Of a stretch of DNA of 64,000 bases, positions 26,079-35,069 are shown piece after piece (the stretch's first letter is position 1; each line of letters opens with the position of its first letter). The position numbers and the translations under genes are program-made. Source of the stretch: Prauserella flavalba (GTDB lineage Bacteria; Actinomycetota; Actinomycetes; Mycobacteriales; Pseudonocardiaceae); the NCBI RefSeq assembly GCF_003202235.1, contig NZ_MASU01000011.1, positions 162,831 to 226,830 of the forward strand, written 5' to 3'. The notes under the pieces were generated by a model that was not told the origin of the DNA, did not search any database, and was given only the letters and a program-made list of their open reading frames with translations.

Positions 26079-26122
26079 CAAGGGGCCGGTGCGCCACGTC
26101 GGGGGTGGCGCCCGGCCCCTTG
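26079..26122 (-). terminator. Strong GC hairpin after crp
   Basis: About 17 base pairs with one bulged T: 26079-26096 with 26106-26122. It begins 20 bases downstream of the crp stop on the minus strand. No T-tract follows, as is usual for terminators in such GC-rich genomes. Confidence 0.6.
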
Positions 26123-26142
26123 TTATGTCTGGAGCGGCTTGC

Positions 26143-26817
26143 TCAGCGAGCCCGGCGGGCGAGCCGCTCGGGGTCGAGAATCAGCACGCTCTTGCCTTCG
26201 AGCCGCAACCAGCCGCGGTGCGCGAAGTCGGCGAGCGCCTTGTTGACGGTCTCGCGAGACGCGCCGACGTACTGGGCGATCTCCTCCTGCGTCAGGTCGT
26301 GAGTGACCCGCAGCAGACCGGCCTCCTGGCTGCCGAAGCGCTGCGCGAGCTGCAACAGCGCCCTGGCGACGCGGCCGGGAACGTCGGTGAAGATCAGTTC
26401 CGCGACCATGTTGTTCGTGCGGCGCAGCCTGCGCGCGACCACGCGCAGCAGCTGCTCGGCGATCTCCGGACGCGTCGAAATCCACTGCCGGAGGGCAGGC
26501 CGGTCCATCGTCACGGCGCTGACCTCGGTCACGGTCGTCGCGGTCGAGGTACGCGGGCCGGGGTCGAAGATCGACAGCTCACCGAACATGTCGGAGGGGC
26601 CCATGATCTGGAACAGGTTCTCGCGGCCGTCCGCGGACTTGCGCCCGATCTTCACCTTGCCCGACTTGATGATGTACAGCTTGTCGCCCGGCTCGCCCTC
26701 GTTGAAGATCACGTGGCCGCGGGGAAACTCCACAGTCTCCAAGGTCTGCGCAAGCGCCTCGGCCGCTGCCGGTTCCACACCCTGGAAAATGCCCGCGCGG
26801 GCCAGGGTCTCGTCCAC
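26143..26817 (-). CDS. crp: Crp/Fnr-family regulator (GlxR/Crp, Rv3676-like)
   Basis: A 224-residue cAMP receptor protein. The cyclic-nucleotide domain shows [28 protein letters not shown] and the phosphate-binding [18 protein letters not shown], and the winged helix contains [24 protein letters not shown] 26817 follows AAAGGAGG with ideal spacing and matches the start of GlxR homologues; an upstream in-frame ATG (26859) would overlap the ribosome site. A partial site GTG-N7-TCAC lies at 26865-26878 in its own upstream region, possibly autoregulatory but weak. It is a global regulator of carbon and energy metabolism in actinobacteria. Confidence 0.92.
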   Translation of the reverse strand: MDETLARAGIFQGVEPAAAEALAQTLETVEFPRGHVIFNEGEPGDKLYIIKSGKVKIGRKSADGRENLFQIMGPSDMFGELSIFDPGPRTSTATTVTEVSAVTMDRPALRQWISTRPEIAEQLLRVVARRLRRTNNMVAELIFTDVPGRVARALLQLAQRFGSQEAGLLRVTHDLTQEEIAQYVGASRETVNKALADFAHRGWLRLEGKSVLILDPERLARRAR

Positions 26818-27036
26818 CTCGTGCCTCCTTTGAGAAGCGACCGCGATCCTCGAACTCAAGGAGCGTGTCGCCGATCACTACGTGCAGTGTAGGGCGTGCT
26901 CCCGAGATCGCCTCCCGGCTCGCCGCCCCGAGGCAAACCCACCCTGCGCGGGTGATACCTCAGCGCATTCGTGCCGATACCGCCTGTCAGAGCGGTGTGG
27001 AATCGATCTCGTCCGATCGAACAGCCTAACTCGCTG

Positions 27037-27288
27037 TTAACCGCGGACGCGGCGCGGCTTCAGTTTGGCGGTCTTCCCGCCGAGCCTGCGCAGCCGGAAG
27101 AGCTCCAGCGCGCGGCCGATCCCGTGCCCGTACAACGCCCTGACCTCGTCGGGCTGGGCCTGCTCCAGGAACTCCTCGACGTCCTCACCGCGGACGGACA
27201 CGTGCCGGAGCCGGTTCTCGACGCGCTCCATGCCGAGCGCGAACAGCATGACCACGAGGGGCACCGCGATGACGAACCATACGGTCAT
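27037..27288 (-). CDS. Small single-pass membrane protein upstream of crp
   Basis: An 83-residue protein. The N-terminal segment VWFVIAVPLVVMLFALGMERVE is one transmembrane helix; the rest is charged and ends in a basic tail (KTAKLKPRRVRG). ATG 27288 follows GAGGAG. No domain is recognised. It lies on the crp strand and divergent from nth, in the place of the small membrane protein Rv3675 of mycobacteria, although orientation should be compared. Confidence 0.65.
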   Translation of the reverse strand: MTVWFVIAVPLVVMLFALGMERVENRLRHVSVRGEDVEEFLEQAQPDEVRALYGHGIGRALELFRLRRLGGKTAKLKPRRVRG

Positions 27289-27381
27289 GAGTCTCCTCAT
27301 CCTCGCTCGTGGCCGGCCACGGCTCTCGACCTTAGCCAAGCAGGTATCCGTCTGCTCGGACGGCGCACGTAGGCTAGCGGT

Positions 27382-28152
27382 GTGTCGTCAGCCGTCGGTC
27401 GCGCCCCCCGGAAGCGGCGCTCGTTCGCTGAAGAGAGCCGATTGTCATTGGTGAGACGCGCCCGGCGTATGAAACGTTGCCTCGACGAGGCCTATCCAAA
27501 CGCTCACTGCGAGCTGGATTTCACGACACCGCTGGAACTTCTCGTCGCGGTGATCCTTTCCGCACAGTGCACCGACCAGCGCGTCAACCTGACCACGCCC
27601 GCGCTGTTCGCCCGCTACCGCACCGCCGCCGACTACGCCGGTGCCGACCGGACCGAACTGGAGGAGCTGATCCGGCCGACCGGGTTCTATCGCAACAAGG
27701 CGACGTCGTTGCTGGGGCTCGGCGCCGCGCTCGTCGAGCGGCACGACGGTGAGGTGCCGGGCAAGCTCGACCAGCTCGTGAAGCTGCCCGGGGTCGGCCG
27801 CAAGACCGCGAACGTCGTGCTGGGCGAGGCGTTCGGCGTTCCGGGGATCACTGTGGACACCCACTTCGGCAGGCTCGTGCGCCGCTGGGGCTGGACCGCC
27901 GACGAGGACCCCGTCCGCGTCGAGCACGAGATCGGCGAGCTGATCCCGCGCAAGGAGTGGACGATGCTCTCCCACCGCGTGATCTTCCACGGCAGGCGCG
28001 TGTGCCACGCCCGCAAGCCCGCGTGCGGTGCCTGCCCGCTCGCGAACGACTGCCCCTCCTACGGCGCGGGGCCCACCGAGTTCGACGTCGCGGCGAAGCT
28101 CGTGAAGGGCCCCGAGCGCGACCATCTGCTGTCTCTGGTGACGAAGTCTTGA
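27382..28152 (+). CDS. nth: Endonuclease III
   Basis: A 256-residue DNA glycosylase/AP lyase for oxidised pyrimidines. The helix-hairpin-helix [12 protein letters not shown] carries the catalytic lysine, and VDTHFGR the catalytic aspartate. The C-terminal C-x6-C-x2-C-x5-C ([17 protein letters not shown]) binds a [4Fe-4S] cluster. The start is GTG 27382 with about 30 residues of basic extension before the conserved core; a later start cannot be excluded. It overlaps the next gene. Confidence 0.95.
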   Translation: MSSAVGRAPRKRRSFAEESRLSLVRRARRMKRCLDEAYPNAHCELDFTTPLELLVAVILSAQCTDQRVNLTTPALFARYRTAADYAGADRTELEELIRPTGFYRNKATSLLGLGAALVERHDGEVPGKLDQLVKLPGVGRKTANVVLGEAFGVPGITVDTHFGRLVRRWGWTADEDPVRVEHEIGELIPRKEWTMLSHRVIFHGRRVCHARKPACGACPLANDCPSYGAGPTEFDVAAKLVKGPERDHLLSLVTKS

Positions 28153-28745
28153 CCACTGCGACCAAATGGGCACTGGCCGTGGGCGTGCTGGCCCTCGCGG
28201 TGCTGGTGGCCGTGCTGCCGAACATCGGCAACGACCCGGCGCCGCCGCAGGCGGGCGAGGACCTCGGACCCGCGCGCACGGCCGCCGCGCTGCAGCCGTG
28301 CCCGCGGGGCAGCGGCACCGTCGAACAGCTCGCCGGCGTGGAGGTCTCGTGCCTCGGCGACGGCTCGCGGGTCGACCTCGGCAGCGCGCTCGCCGGCGAG
28401 ACGACACTCGTCAACGTGTGGGCCACCTGGTGCCAGCCGTGCCGGGAGGAGCTGCCCTTGCTCCAGTCCTACGCCGGGCAGCCGGGTGCCGCGCGCGTGC
28501 TCGCCGTGCAGGTGCAGAGCGACGCGAAGGATGGCCTCGAACTGCTGGCCGAGCTGGGCGTGCACCTGCCGTCCGTGCACGACGGCGACGGCGCGACCGG
28601 GCCGGTGCGGGAGGCGCTGAGGGTGCCGAGGGCGCTGCCCGCGTCGTACCTGGTCACCGAGGACGGGCAGGTCCGCTTCGTCGACGATCCGCGCCTGTTC
28701 ACCTCCGTGACGCAGATCGGCGAGACCGTGGAGGCGCTCCGGTGA
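28149..28745 (+). CDS. TlpA-like thioredoxin-fold protein, membrane-anchored
   Basis: A 198-residue exported thiol-disulfide protein. An N-terminal helix ([18 protein letters not shown]) anchors it outside the membrane. The redox motif is [19 protein letters not shown], with WCQPC. Further cysteines at PCPRG and VSCLG may form a structural disulfide. A TTG at 28149 overlaps the nth stop (TTGA) and is the most likely start, since no other initiation codon precedes the anchor in frame. It is homologous in position to Rv3673c, an extracytoplasmic thioredoxin-like protein. Confidence 0.85.
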   Translation: MTTATKWALAVGVLALAVLVAVLPNIGNDPAPPQAGEDLGPARTAAALQPCPRGSGTVEQLAGVEVSCLGDGSRVDLGSALAGETTLVNVWATWCQPCREELPLLQSYAGQPGAARVLAVQVQSDAKDGLELLAELGVHLPSVHDGDGATGPVREALRVPRALPASYLVTEDGQVRFVDDPRLFTSVTQIGETVEALR

Positions 28746-29452
28746 CCGGCCCGCTCGTCGACCCCGGTGACGTCCCGGAATGGCTGCGCGGCCTCGTTGA
28801 GGTCAGTGGTGAGCTGGACGCGAGGACGTTCACGCGTTTCGCCGCGCCGTCGGGCACCAGGACCAGGTCCGCGGCCGTGCTGATCCTCTTCGGCGAGGCC
28901 GGCGAGCGGGGCCCCGACGTGCTGCTGCTGCGCAGGGCCGACACGCTCGGCTCCCACGCGGGCCAGGTCGCGTTCCCCGGCGGCGGCGCCGAGGACGGTG
29001 ACGACGGGCCCGTCGGCACGGCGCTGCGGGAGGCCGAGGAGGAGACCGGCGTCGTTCCCTCCGGCGTGCGGCCGCTCGCCGTGCTGCCCGAGCTGTACGT
29101 TCCCGTGTCCGGTTTCGCCGTGACGCCCGTGCTGGCCCACTGGCACGAACCGTGCCCGGTGCACGCGGTCGACCCGGCCGAGACGGCCGCCGTCGCGCGG
29201 GTGCCGGTGGCGGAGCTCACCGATCCCGCCAACCGGTTTCTGGTACGCAGGTCCGGTGCCGACTGGAAGGGCCCTGCCTTCGAGGTCGGCGAGATGTTCG
29301 TCTGGGGCTTCACCGCGGGCCTGCTCTCCGTGCTGCTCACCCTCGGCGGCTGGGAGCGGGAGTGGGATCACACGGACGTACGTGACCTTGACGTAGCGTT
29401 GGCGCGACACGAGGCCCGCGTCAGGCGCGCGGAGGCCGGCTCGCGCGAGTAG
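28742..29452 (+). CDS. NUDIX CoA pyrophosphatase-type hydrolase
   Basis: A 236-residue NUDIX protein of the NUDT7/8 CoA-diphosphatase type: GQVAFPGGGAEDGDD followed by ALREAEEETGVVPSGV with the REAxEEtG box. The CoA-specific stretch LLLRRADTLGSHAGQVAFPGG is present. GTG 28742 overlaps the previous stop (GTGA). It forms a tight cluster with the thioredoxin-like gene and the protease gene, as in mycobacteria (Rv3673c-Rv3671c). Confidence 0.9.
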   Translation: MTGPLVDPGDVPEWLRGLVEVSGELDARTFTRFAAPSGTRTRSAAVLILFGEAGERGPDVLLLRRADTLGSHAGQVAFPGGGAEDGDDGPVGTALREAEEETGVVPSGVRPLAVLPELYVPVSGFAVTPVLAHWHEPCPVHAVDPAETAAVARVPVAELTDPANRFLVRRSGADWKGPAFEVGEMFVWGFTAGLLSVLLTLGGWEREWDHTDVRDLDVALARHEARVRRAEAGSRE

Positions 29453-29461
29453 GGAGAGACG

Positions 29462-30646
29462 TTGAACTGGGTCGACGTGCTGGTGATTCTGCTGGCATTG
29501 CTGGCGGCGGTCTCCGGCGCTCGCCAGGGGGTCGTGATCGCGTTGCCCGCCTTCCTCGGGGTGATCGCGGGCGCGGTGGTCGGAATCCAGCTCGCGCCGA
29601 TGATCGTGGACTTCTTCGACCATCCCGCCGCGCGCGTCGCGTTCGCGGTGGGCACCGTGGTGTTCCTCGTCGCGCTGGGCGAGACGCTCGGGGTGTGGCT
29701 CGGCAACAAGCTCAAGAGCAGGATCCGCTCGCCGAAGCTGTCCGGCGTGGACAGTACGCTCGGCGCCGTCGTGCAGGGCGTCGTCGTGTTCGTCGTCGCG
29801 TGGCTCATCGCGCTGCCGCTCACCAGCGTCGCCGCGCTGCCGGGACTGGCGAGGGCGATCAACAACTCGGTGGTGCTCGGCGGCGTCAACTCGATGATGC
29901 CCGACGCGGCGCAGGGCCTGCCCGGCGAGCTGCGCCAGCTGCTCGACGCCTCCGGTTTTCCGTCCATTGTGGACCCATTCCAGAAGGCGCCGGTGCGGGA
30001 GATCGGCCCGCCCGACGCGGCGTTGCAGAACAGCGCCGTCGTGCAGGACCTGCGGCCGAGCGTGCTGAAGATCCGCGGCATCGCACCGTCGTGCTCGCGG
30101 TCGCTGGAGGGCAGCGGCTTCGTGGTCTCGCCGGAGCGCGTGATGACCAACGCGCACGTGGTGGCGGGCACCGAGGAGGTGGCGGTCGAGACCGACGCCG
30201 GGCGCCTCGACGCTCACGTCGTCTACTACGACCCCGAGACCGATGTCGCGATCCTCGCCGTGCCCGGCCTCACCGCGGCCCCGCTGTCGCTCGACCCGCA
30301 GCCTGCGCAGGAGGGTGACGACGCGATCGCGCTCGGCTACCCGCTCGACGGTCCCTACACCGCGTCGGCGCTGCGCGTGCGGCAGCGCATCAACCTGCGC
30401 GGTCCCGACATCTACGACGCCAACACCGTGGAGCGCGATGTCTTCACGGTGCGCGGTCAGGTCCGCAGCGGCAACTCCGGCGGGCCGATGGTAGACCCGG
30501 ACGGCGACGTGATCGGCGTCGTCTTCGGCGCGTCGGTGGAGGACCCGGAGACCGGGTTCGTGCTCACCGCCGACGAGGTCCGCGACGAGGTCGAGGCCGC
30601 ACCGGGCCTCGGCGCCCAGGTCAGCACGGGCCCCTGCACCTCCTAG
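29462..30646 (+). CDS. marP: MarP-like membrane serine protease
   Basis: A 394-residue protein. Residues 1-150 hold four hydrophobic segments of a CvpA/colicin V production-like domain (VDVLVILLALLAAVSGARQG, then VVIALPAFLGVIAGAVVGIQ). The periplasmic part is a trypsin-like protease with TNAHVV (His), ETDVAIL (Asp) and GNSGGP (Ser). Two cysteines, near PSCSRS and the terminal PCTS, may form the disulfide known in MarP. TTG 29462 follows AGGGAGA. MarP is needed for acid resistance and cell-wall hydrolase processing in M. tuberculosis. Confidence 0.92.
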   Translation: MNWVDVLVILLALLAAVSGARQGVVIALPAFLGVIAGAVVGIQLAPMIVDFFDHPAARVAFAVGTVVFLVALGETLGVWLGNKLKSRIRSPKLSGVDSTLGAVVQGVVVFVVAWLIALPLTSVAALPGLARAINNSVVLGGVNSMMPDAAQGLPGELRQLLDASGFPSIVDPFQKAPVREIGPPDAALQNSAVVQDLRPSVLKIRGIAPSCSRSLEGSGFVVSPERVMTNAHVVAGTEEVAVETDAGRLDAHVVYYDPETDVAILAVPGLTAAPLSLDPQPAQEGDDAIALGYPLDGPYTASALRVRQRINLRGPDIYDANTVERDVFTVRGQVRSGNSGGPMVDPDGDVIGVVFGASVEDPETGFVLTADEVRDEVEAAPGLGAQVSTGPCTS

Positions 30647-30664
30647 CCGGGCGACCGCCGCCCT

Positions 30665-30717
30665 GCAGTGAAGGCCACCTTCACTGCGTTCAACGCAGTG
30701 AAGGTGGCCTTCACTGC
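30665..30717. repeat. Perfect 26-bp inverted repeat, REP-like, core AAGGTGGCCTT
   Basis: Arms 30665-30690 and 30692-30717 are exact reverse complements around a single C. Each arm is itself a palindrome (GCAGTGAAGG-x3-CCTTCACTGC). It lies between the convergent marP and ephE-like genes and contains the ephE stop codon (30711-30713). The same 11-base core occurs at 24495-24505. It should act as a bidirectional terminator and may belong to a dispersed family. Confidence 0.75.
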
Positions 30718-31673
30718 GGTTGGCGGGTCTCGCGCAGGAACGCCACGAGTGCCTTGGCCGTGTTCTCCGGATCTTCGAGCTGCGGGTAGTGGCCCACACC
30801 GGGCAGCGTCTCGAAACGCGAGCGGGGGCCGAGCCACGGCGCGGAGTCGTGTGCGGTCGAGGGGAGCACCACGGGATCGGCGGCGCCGTGCAGTTGGAGC
30901 ACCGGCATCCGCAGCCGCGCGTCGACGGCGTCGCTGAACCGCCTGCCCTCGCCGCGGAACTGCGCGCGGAAGGCCCAGCGGTAGTACTCGAGCGCGCTGT
31001 GGGCGACGCCGGGCACGAGCATCGCGTTGCGGAACGCCCTCGCGGTCTCGGCGAAGTCCCCTTCGCGCCGCCACGTCTCGCCGGACCAGTCGTGGAGCAG
31101 CCGTTCGACGGCGGCGGCGTCATCCTTCATGAGCCAGCGTTCCGGCCGCATCGGTATTTGAAACCGCAGCAGGTGGGACATCGCGCGGGCCTGGCTGCGC
31201 CGCCTGCGCAGGGCCGAGCGGCCGAACGCCGACCGCAGCGCGAGCGGGTGCGCCCCGCCGAGCACGCTGACCGAGCTGACGACGCGGGGGTGCAGCGTCG
31301 CGGCGGTCCAGGCGAGCAGGCCGCCCCAGGCGTGGCCGACGAGGTGTGCGCGCCGCTCGCCCAGTGCGCGGACGAGCCCGGCGACGTCGCCCGCGAGCGT
31401 CCAGGCGTCGTAGCCTCTCGGCGGCTTGTCCGAATCGCCGTAGCCGCGCAGGTCGGCCGCCACCACACGGAACCCGGACTCGGCGAGCGAACGCAGCTGG
31501 TGGTGCCAGGCCCACCAGAACTCCGCGAACCCGTGCAGCAGCAGCACCAGCTCACCGGATCCGGCCTCGGCGACGTGCAGGCGGATCCCGTTCGCGGAGA
31601 CGTCGCGGTGGGTCCAGGGACCCACCAGCCGGACGGTCGACGGGTCGGGCGCGGGCACGGCGACCTGCGGCAC
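30711..31673 (-). CDS. Alpha/beta hydrolase (EphE-like) with altered nucleophile elbow
   Basis: A 320-residue alpha/beta hydrolase in the place of EphE (Rv3670). It has LLHGFAEFWWAWHHQL (oxyanion HG motif), ADLRGYGDSDKPPRGYD typical of epoxide hydrolases, a cap domain, LHGAADPVV (acid) and PGVGHYPQLEDP (base). The nucleophile elbow reads VGHAWGG, where epoxide hydrolases have GHDWGG, so the catalytic aspartate is missing. GTG 31673 is the best start, five bases after the upstream gene's stop. The stop lies inside the palindromic repeat. Confidence 0.8.
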   Translation of the reverse strand: MPQVAVPAPDPSTVRLVGPWTHRDVSANGIRLHVAEAGSGELVLLLHGFAEFWWAWHHQLRSLAESGFRVVAADLRGYGDSDKPPRGYDAWTLAGDVAGLVRALGERRAHLVGHAWGGLLAWTAATLHPRVVSSVSVLGGAHPLALRSAFGRSALRRRRSQARAMSHLLRFQIPMRPERWLMKDDAAAVERLLHDWSGETWRREGDFAETARAFRNAMLVPGVAHSALEYYRWAFRAQFRGEGRRFSDAVDARLRMPVLQLHGAADPVVLPSTAHDSAPWLGPRSRFETLPGVGHYPQLEDPENTAKALVAFLRETRQPQ

Positions 31674-31678
31674 TGCCG

Positions 31679-32194
31679 TCAGCGCTGCGCCGGCAGGCCC
31701 GGCTCCGCCGCGGCGGGCTCGGGCTCGCGCCGGGGCTTCAGCGCGGCGGCCGTCTCCTTCAGACTGTCGATCGAGCGCTGCGGCGCCCTGACCTTCTTCC
31801 ACTTGCGGTAGCCGAGCAGGCCGAACAGCGCGGCGGTGACCAGCATCAACAGGAAGACGATGCCGAACGCCGCCCAGCGCTGCAGCCACTCCGACAGCAG
31901 CTCGCCGAGGAAGAAAAAGAAGAAGAACGAGCTGTACAGCGCGACGACGCCGGCGATGACGAAGAAGACACTGCCCTTGGCCGCCTTCTTGGCTTCCCCG
32001 ACGGTCTCGGCCTTGACGAGCTCGACCTCGGCCCTGAACAGGGTCGACAGGTGCGCTGTCGCGTCCTTGACGAGCGCACCGATCGACTGGCCGTCGGCCG
32101 CGGATCCGTTCTCTTCGGACAGCGGGATGTAGGGCACGGAACCCACACGATCGCCGCCGACCGGTTCGTGTTTGGGGCTGCTCACGGGCCTCAT
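31679..32194 (-). CDS. Phage-holin-like membrane protein (actinobacterial Holin-X type)
   Basis: A 171-residue protein. A soluble N-terminus with LVKDATAHLSTLFRAEVELVKAE is the typical lead-in of the actinobacterial holin-X superfamily. Two transmembrane helices follow (FFVIAGVVALYSSFFFFFFL and FGIVFLLMLVTAALFGLLGY), then a basic, Pro/Ala-rich tail. It sits directly before the hydrolase gene, as Rv3669 does before ephE. Despite the name it is a housekeeping membrane protein, not evidence of a prophage. The first ATG 32194 is used; GTG 32185 is possible. Confidence 0.85.
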   Translation of the reverse strand: MRPVSSPKHEPVGGDRVGSVPYIPLSEENGSAADGQSIGALVKDATAHLSTLFRAEVELVKAETVGEAKKAAKGSVFFVIAGVVALYSSFFFFFFLGELLSEWLQRWAAFGIVFLLMLVTAALFGLLGYRKWKKVRAPQRSIDSLKETAAALKPRREPEPAAAEPGLPAQR

Positions 32195-32206
32195 CGTGCC
32201 ATGTGA

Positions 32207-33421
32207 TCAATCCGAGGGCTCGGTGGGCGCGCTACTGGCGTGCGCCTTGCTCCGCCTGACGAGCAGCAGCGCGGCGGTCAGCGACGCCACGGCCGACGCG
32301 ATGAGCACGGCCGCCTTGGCCAGTTCGACGGCCTCGCCTTCGAGCGAGAGCTCGGCGATCAGCAGGCTCACGGTGAAGCCGACGGCACCGAGCATCGACA
32401 GCGCCCCGAGATCACGCCAGGTCAGCGAGCCGGGCAGCCGCGCGAGGCCGAGCCGGACGGCCAGCGCGGAGAACCCGAGGATGCCGACGACCTTGCCCGC
32501 GAGCAGGCCCGCGATCACGCCGAGCGGGATGGCGCTGGTGAACACGGCGCCCAGCGCGTCGGCGCTGATCGTGATGCCCGCCGCGAACAGTGCGAACACG
32601 GGGACGGCGAACCCGGCCGACCACGGCTGCAGGCGGTGTTCGAGCCGCAGTGCGGGTGCCTCGTCCTCGCCCCGGTCGGCCCGCACGCGCGTGAGCAGCC
32701 CGAGTGCGACGCCCGCGATCGTCGCGTGGATGCCCGCGGCGTGCACCGCGGCCCAGACGACGACGGCTAGCGGCACGTAGAGCCACCACGCCCGGACGCG
32801 GCGGTGCTGGAGGTAGGCGTAGCAGGCGAGGCCCGCCACGGCGATCGCAGCGGCGACGAGACTGAAGGTCTCGGTGAAGAGCACGGCGATGACGATGATC
32901 GCGCCGAGGTCGTCCACCACGGCGAGGGAGAGCAGGAAGACGCGGGCGGCGGCGGGCAGGTTCGAGCCGGTCAGCGCGAGCACCCCGAGCGCGAACGCGA
33001 TGTCCGTCGCCACCGGGATCGCCCACGCCCGCTCGATGCCCGGCTCGCCCCACGCGATGGTGACGGCGATCAGCGCGGGCGCGATCATCCCGCCGAGCGC
33101 GGCGATGATCGGAAGCGCCGCGGACTTGAGGTCGGACAGCTCGCCGACCACGAGCTCCCGTTTCAGTTCAAGCCCCGCGACGAAGAAGAACAGGGCGAGC
33201 AGGCCGTCTTTCGCCCAGTCGCCGATGGAGAGGTTCAGGTGCAGCGACTCGGGGCCGATGTGGAAGTCGCGGACGGTTCGGTAGACGTCGTCCAGCGGGG
33301 AGTTCGCCCACAGCAGGGCGATGGCCGTGGCGGCGAGCAGGAGCATGCCGCCGGTCGTCTCGACCCGGAGAAACCGGGCGAACTCGGAGACGGCTTGAGC
33401 GGGTCGGCGGGGGGTGTTCAC
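32207..33421 (-). CDS. nhaA: Na+/H+ antiporter NhaA
   Basis: A 404-residue NhaA antiporter. Conserved parts include LLLAATAIALLWANSP, KDGLLALFFFVAGLELKREL, AIPVATDIAFALGVLALTG with the ATDIAF motif, and VDDLGAIIVIAVLFTE with the paired aspartates for sodium/proton exchange. GTG 33421 follows GGAGCC. It exports sodium at alkaline pH. It is not part of the mycobacterial synteny block, so it was inserted here. Confidence 0.93.
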   Translation of the reverse strand: MNTPRRPAQAVSEFARFLRVETTGGMLLLAATAIALLWANSPLDDVYRTVRDFHIGPESLHLNLSIGDWAKDGLLALFFFVAGLELKRELVVGELSDLKSAALPIIAALGGMIAPALIAVTIAWGEPGIERAWAIPVATDIAFALGVLALTGSNLPAAARVFLLSLAVVDDLGAIIVIAVLFTETFSLVAAAIAVAGLACYAYLQHRRVRAWWLYVPLAVVVWAAVHAAGIHATIAGVALGLLTRVRADRGEDEAPALRLEHRLQPWSAGFAVPVFALFAAGITISADALGAVFTSAIPLGVIAGLLAGKVVGILGFSALAVRLGLARLPGSLTWRDLGALSMLGAVGFTVSLLIAELSLEGEAVELAKAAVLIASAVASLTAALLLVRRSKAHASSAPTEPSD

Positions 33422-33593
33422 GGGCGGCTCCAGGGATCGGCTACGAGACCGCCGACCAGACTTCCCGGCACACCTGGCCCCCAGCCTAGCCGTTCGCCGG
33501 GCGTAGCCCGACCCGCCTCGGTCTGGAATTTACCCGGCAGTAACCTACCGTGTTGGTGGTTTTCCATACCCGGCACGACAAGGGCGGACGCAC

Positions 33594-35063
33594 GTGAACT
33601 CCGTGGAAACGGCCTCCACAGAGGCCAACAGGGACACCAGGTTCTTCGGGCACCCACGAGGGCTCGCGAACCTCTTCGGCGTCGAGATGTGGGAGCGGTT
33701 CTCCTACTACGGGATGCTCGGCATCCTCCCGCTGTACCTCTACTACGCGGTGGCCGACGGCGGCCTTGCGATGTCGAAGGCGACGGCGCTGAGCATCGTC
33801 GGCGGCTACGGCGGGCTCGTCTACCTCTCGACGATCGCGGGCGCGTGGGTGGCCGACCGGCTGCTCGGGCCCGACCGGACCCTCTTCTACAGCGCGATTC
33901 TCATCATGATCGGCCACGTCAGCCTCGCGGTGCTGCCCGGCTACGCCGGCATCGGCGTCGGCCTCGCGTGCGTCGCGCTCGGCAGCGGCGGGCTCAAGGG
34001 CAACGCGACCGCGGTGGTCGGCACGCTCTACAGCGAGGAGGACCAGCGCCGCGACGCCGGCTTCACCCTCTTCTACATGGGGATCAACCTCGGTGCGTTC
34101 GTCGGCCAGATCCTCACCGGCCTCGCGCAGAAGGAGGTCGGCTTCCACCTCGGCTTCGGGCTCGCCGCGGTCGGCATGGCGCTCGGGCTCATCCAGTACA
34201 CGCTGGGTCGCAAGAACCTCGGCGAGAAGGCTCGCGAGGTGCCCAACCCGCTGCCGTCCTCGCGCCTGCCGCTCGTCGGTGTCGGCGTGCTGGCACTGGC
34301 CGCCGTGATCGCGGTGCTCGTGCTCAGCGGCGTGATCACCGCGGCGAACCTCTCGGACGTGACCGTCTGGGTCGTCGGCGTCGCCTCGGTCGCCTACTTC
34401 GCCGTGATCCTCACCAGCCGCAAGATCACGGCCGTCGAGCGCAGCCGGGTGCTGTCGTTCATCCCGATGTACATCGCCAGCGCGGCGTTCTTCGCCCTGT
34501 ACCAGCAGCAGTTCACGGTCGTCACGGTGTACTCCGACGAGCGGCTCGACCGCGACCTGTTCGGCTGGGAGATGCCGGTGTCGTGGGTGAACTCGGTGAT
34601 CCCGGTGTTCATCATCGTGCTCGCGCCGGTGTTCGCGACGATGTGGACGAAGCTCGGCCAGCGGCAGCCGTCGACCCCGATCAAGTTCGCGCTGGGCACC
34701 GCGCTCATGGGTGTCGCGTTCCTGCTGTTCCTGCCGATGGCGGGCGGCACGGGCAACACGAGCCCGGTGCTCGCGCTCGTCGGCATCCTGCTGGTCTTCA
34801 CGCTGGCCGAGCTGCTGCTCTCGCCGGTGGGGCTTTCGCTGTCCACCAAGCTCGCGCCGAAGGCGTTCCGCACGCAGATGGTGGCGCTCAACTTCCTGTC
34901 GGTGTCGCTGGGCACGGCGCTGTCGGGCTCGCTGGCGGAGTACTACAGCCCCGACTCCGAGGGTTCGTACTTCGGCATCGTCGGTGCGGTCGCCGTGGTG
35001 ATCGGCGCGCTGATCGCCCTGCTCGCGCCCTTCATCCGGAAGCTGATGCGCGGCGTCCGCTGA
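33594..35063 (+). CDS. POT-family di/tripeptide proton symporter
   Basis: A 489-residue proton-dependent oligopeptide transporter. The N-terminus LFGVEMWERFSYYGMLGILP carries the ExxER-like proton-coupling motif (EMWERF), and later segments FTLFYMGINLGAFVGQI and FIPMYIASAAFFALYQQQ match the POT signatures. About fourteen hydrophobic segments are present. Start GTG 33594. Divergent from nhaA and convergent with the VIT-type gene. It probably imports di- and tripeptides. Confidence 0.92.
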   Translation: MNSVETASTEANRDTRFFGHPRGLANLFGVEMWERFSYYGMLGILPLYLYYAVADGGLAMSKATALSIVGGYGGLVYLSTIAGAWVADRLLGPDRTLFYSAILIMIGHVSLAVLPGYAGIGVGLACVALGSGGLKGNATAVVGTLYSEEDQRRDAGFTLFYMGINLGAFVGQILTGLAQKEVGFHLGFGLAAVGMALGLIQYTLGRKNLGEKAREVPNPLPSSRLPLVGVGVLALAAVIAVLVLSGVITAANLSDVTVWVVGVASVAYFAVILTSRKITAVERSRVLSFIPMYIASAAFFALYQQQFTVVTVYSDERLDRDLFGWEMPVSWVNSVIPVFIIVLAPVFATMWTKLGQRQPSTPIKFALGTALMGVAFLLFLPMAGGTGNTSPVLALVGILLVFTLAELLLSPVGLSLSTKLAPKAFRTQMVALNFLSVSLGTALSGSLAEYYSPDSEGSYFGIVGAVAVVIGALIALLAPFIRKLMRGVR

Positions 35064-35069
35064 GCAGCG

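Noticed and set aside
28469..31123. Very long minus-strand open frame (over 800 codons) opposite the NUDIX and marP genes
   Set aside because: It is antisense to well-recognised genes, has no domain features and its residue make-up (Arg, His, Ala rich) is typical of GC-driven shadow frames.
31679..32194. Prophage lysis gene (holin annotation)
   Set aside because: The holin-like protein belongs to a conserved chromosomal block and no other phage genes are near it.
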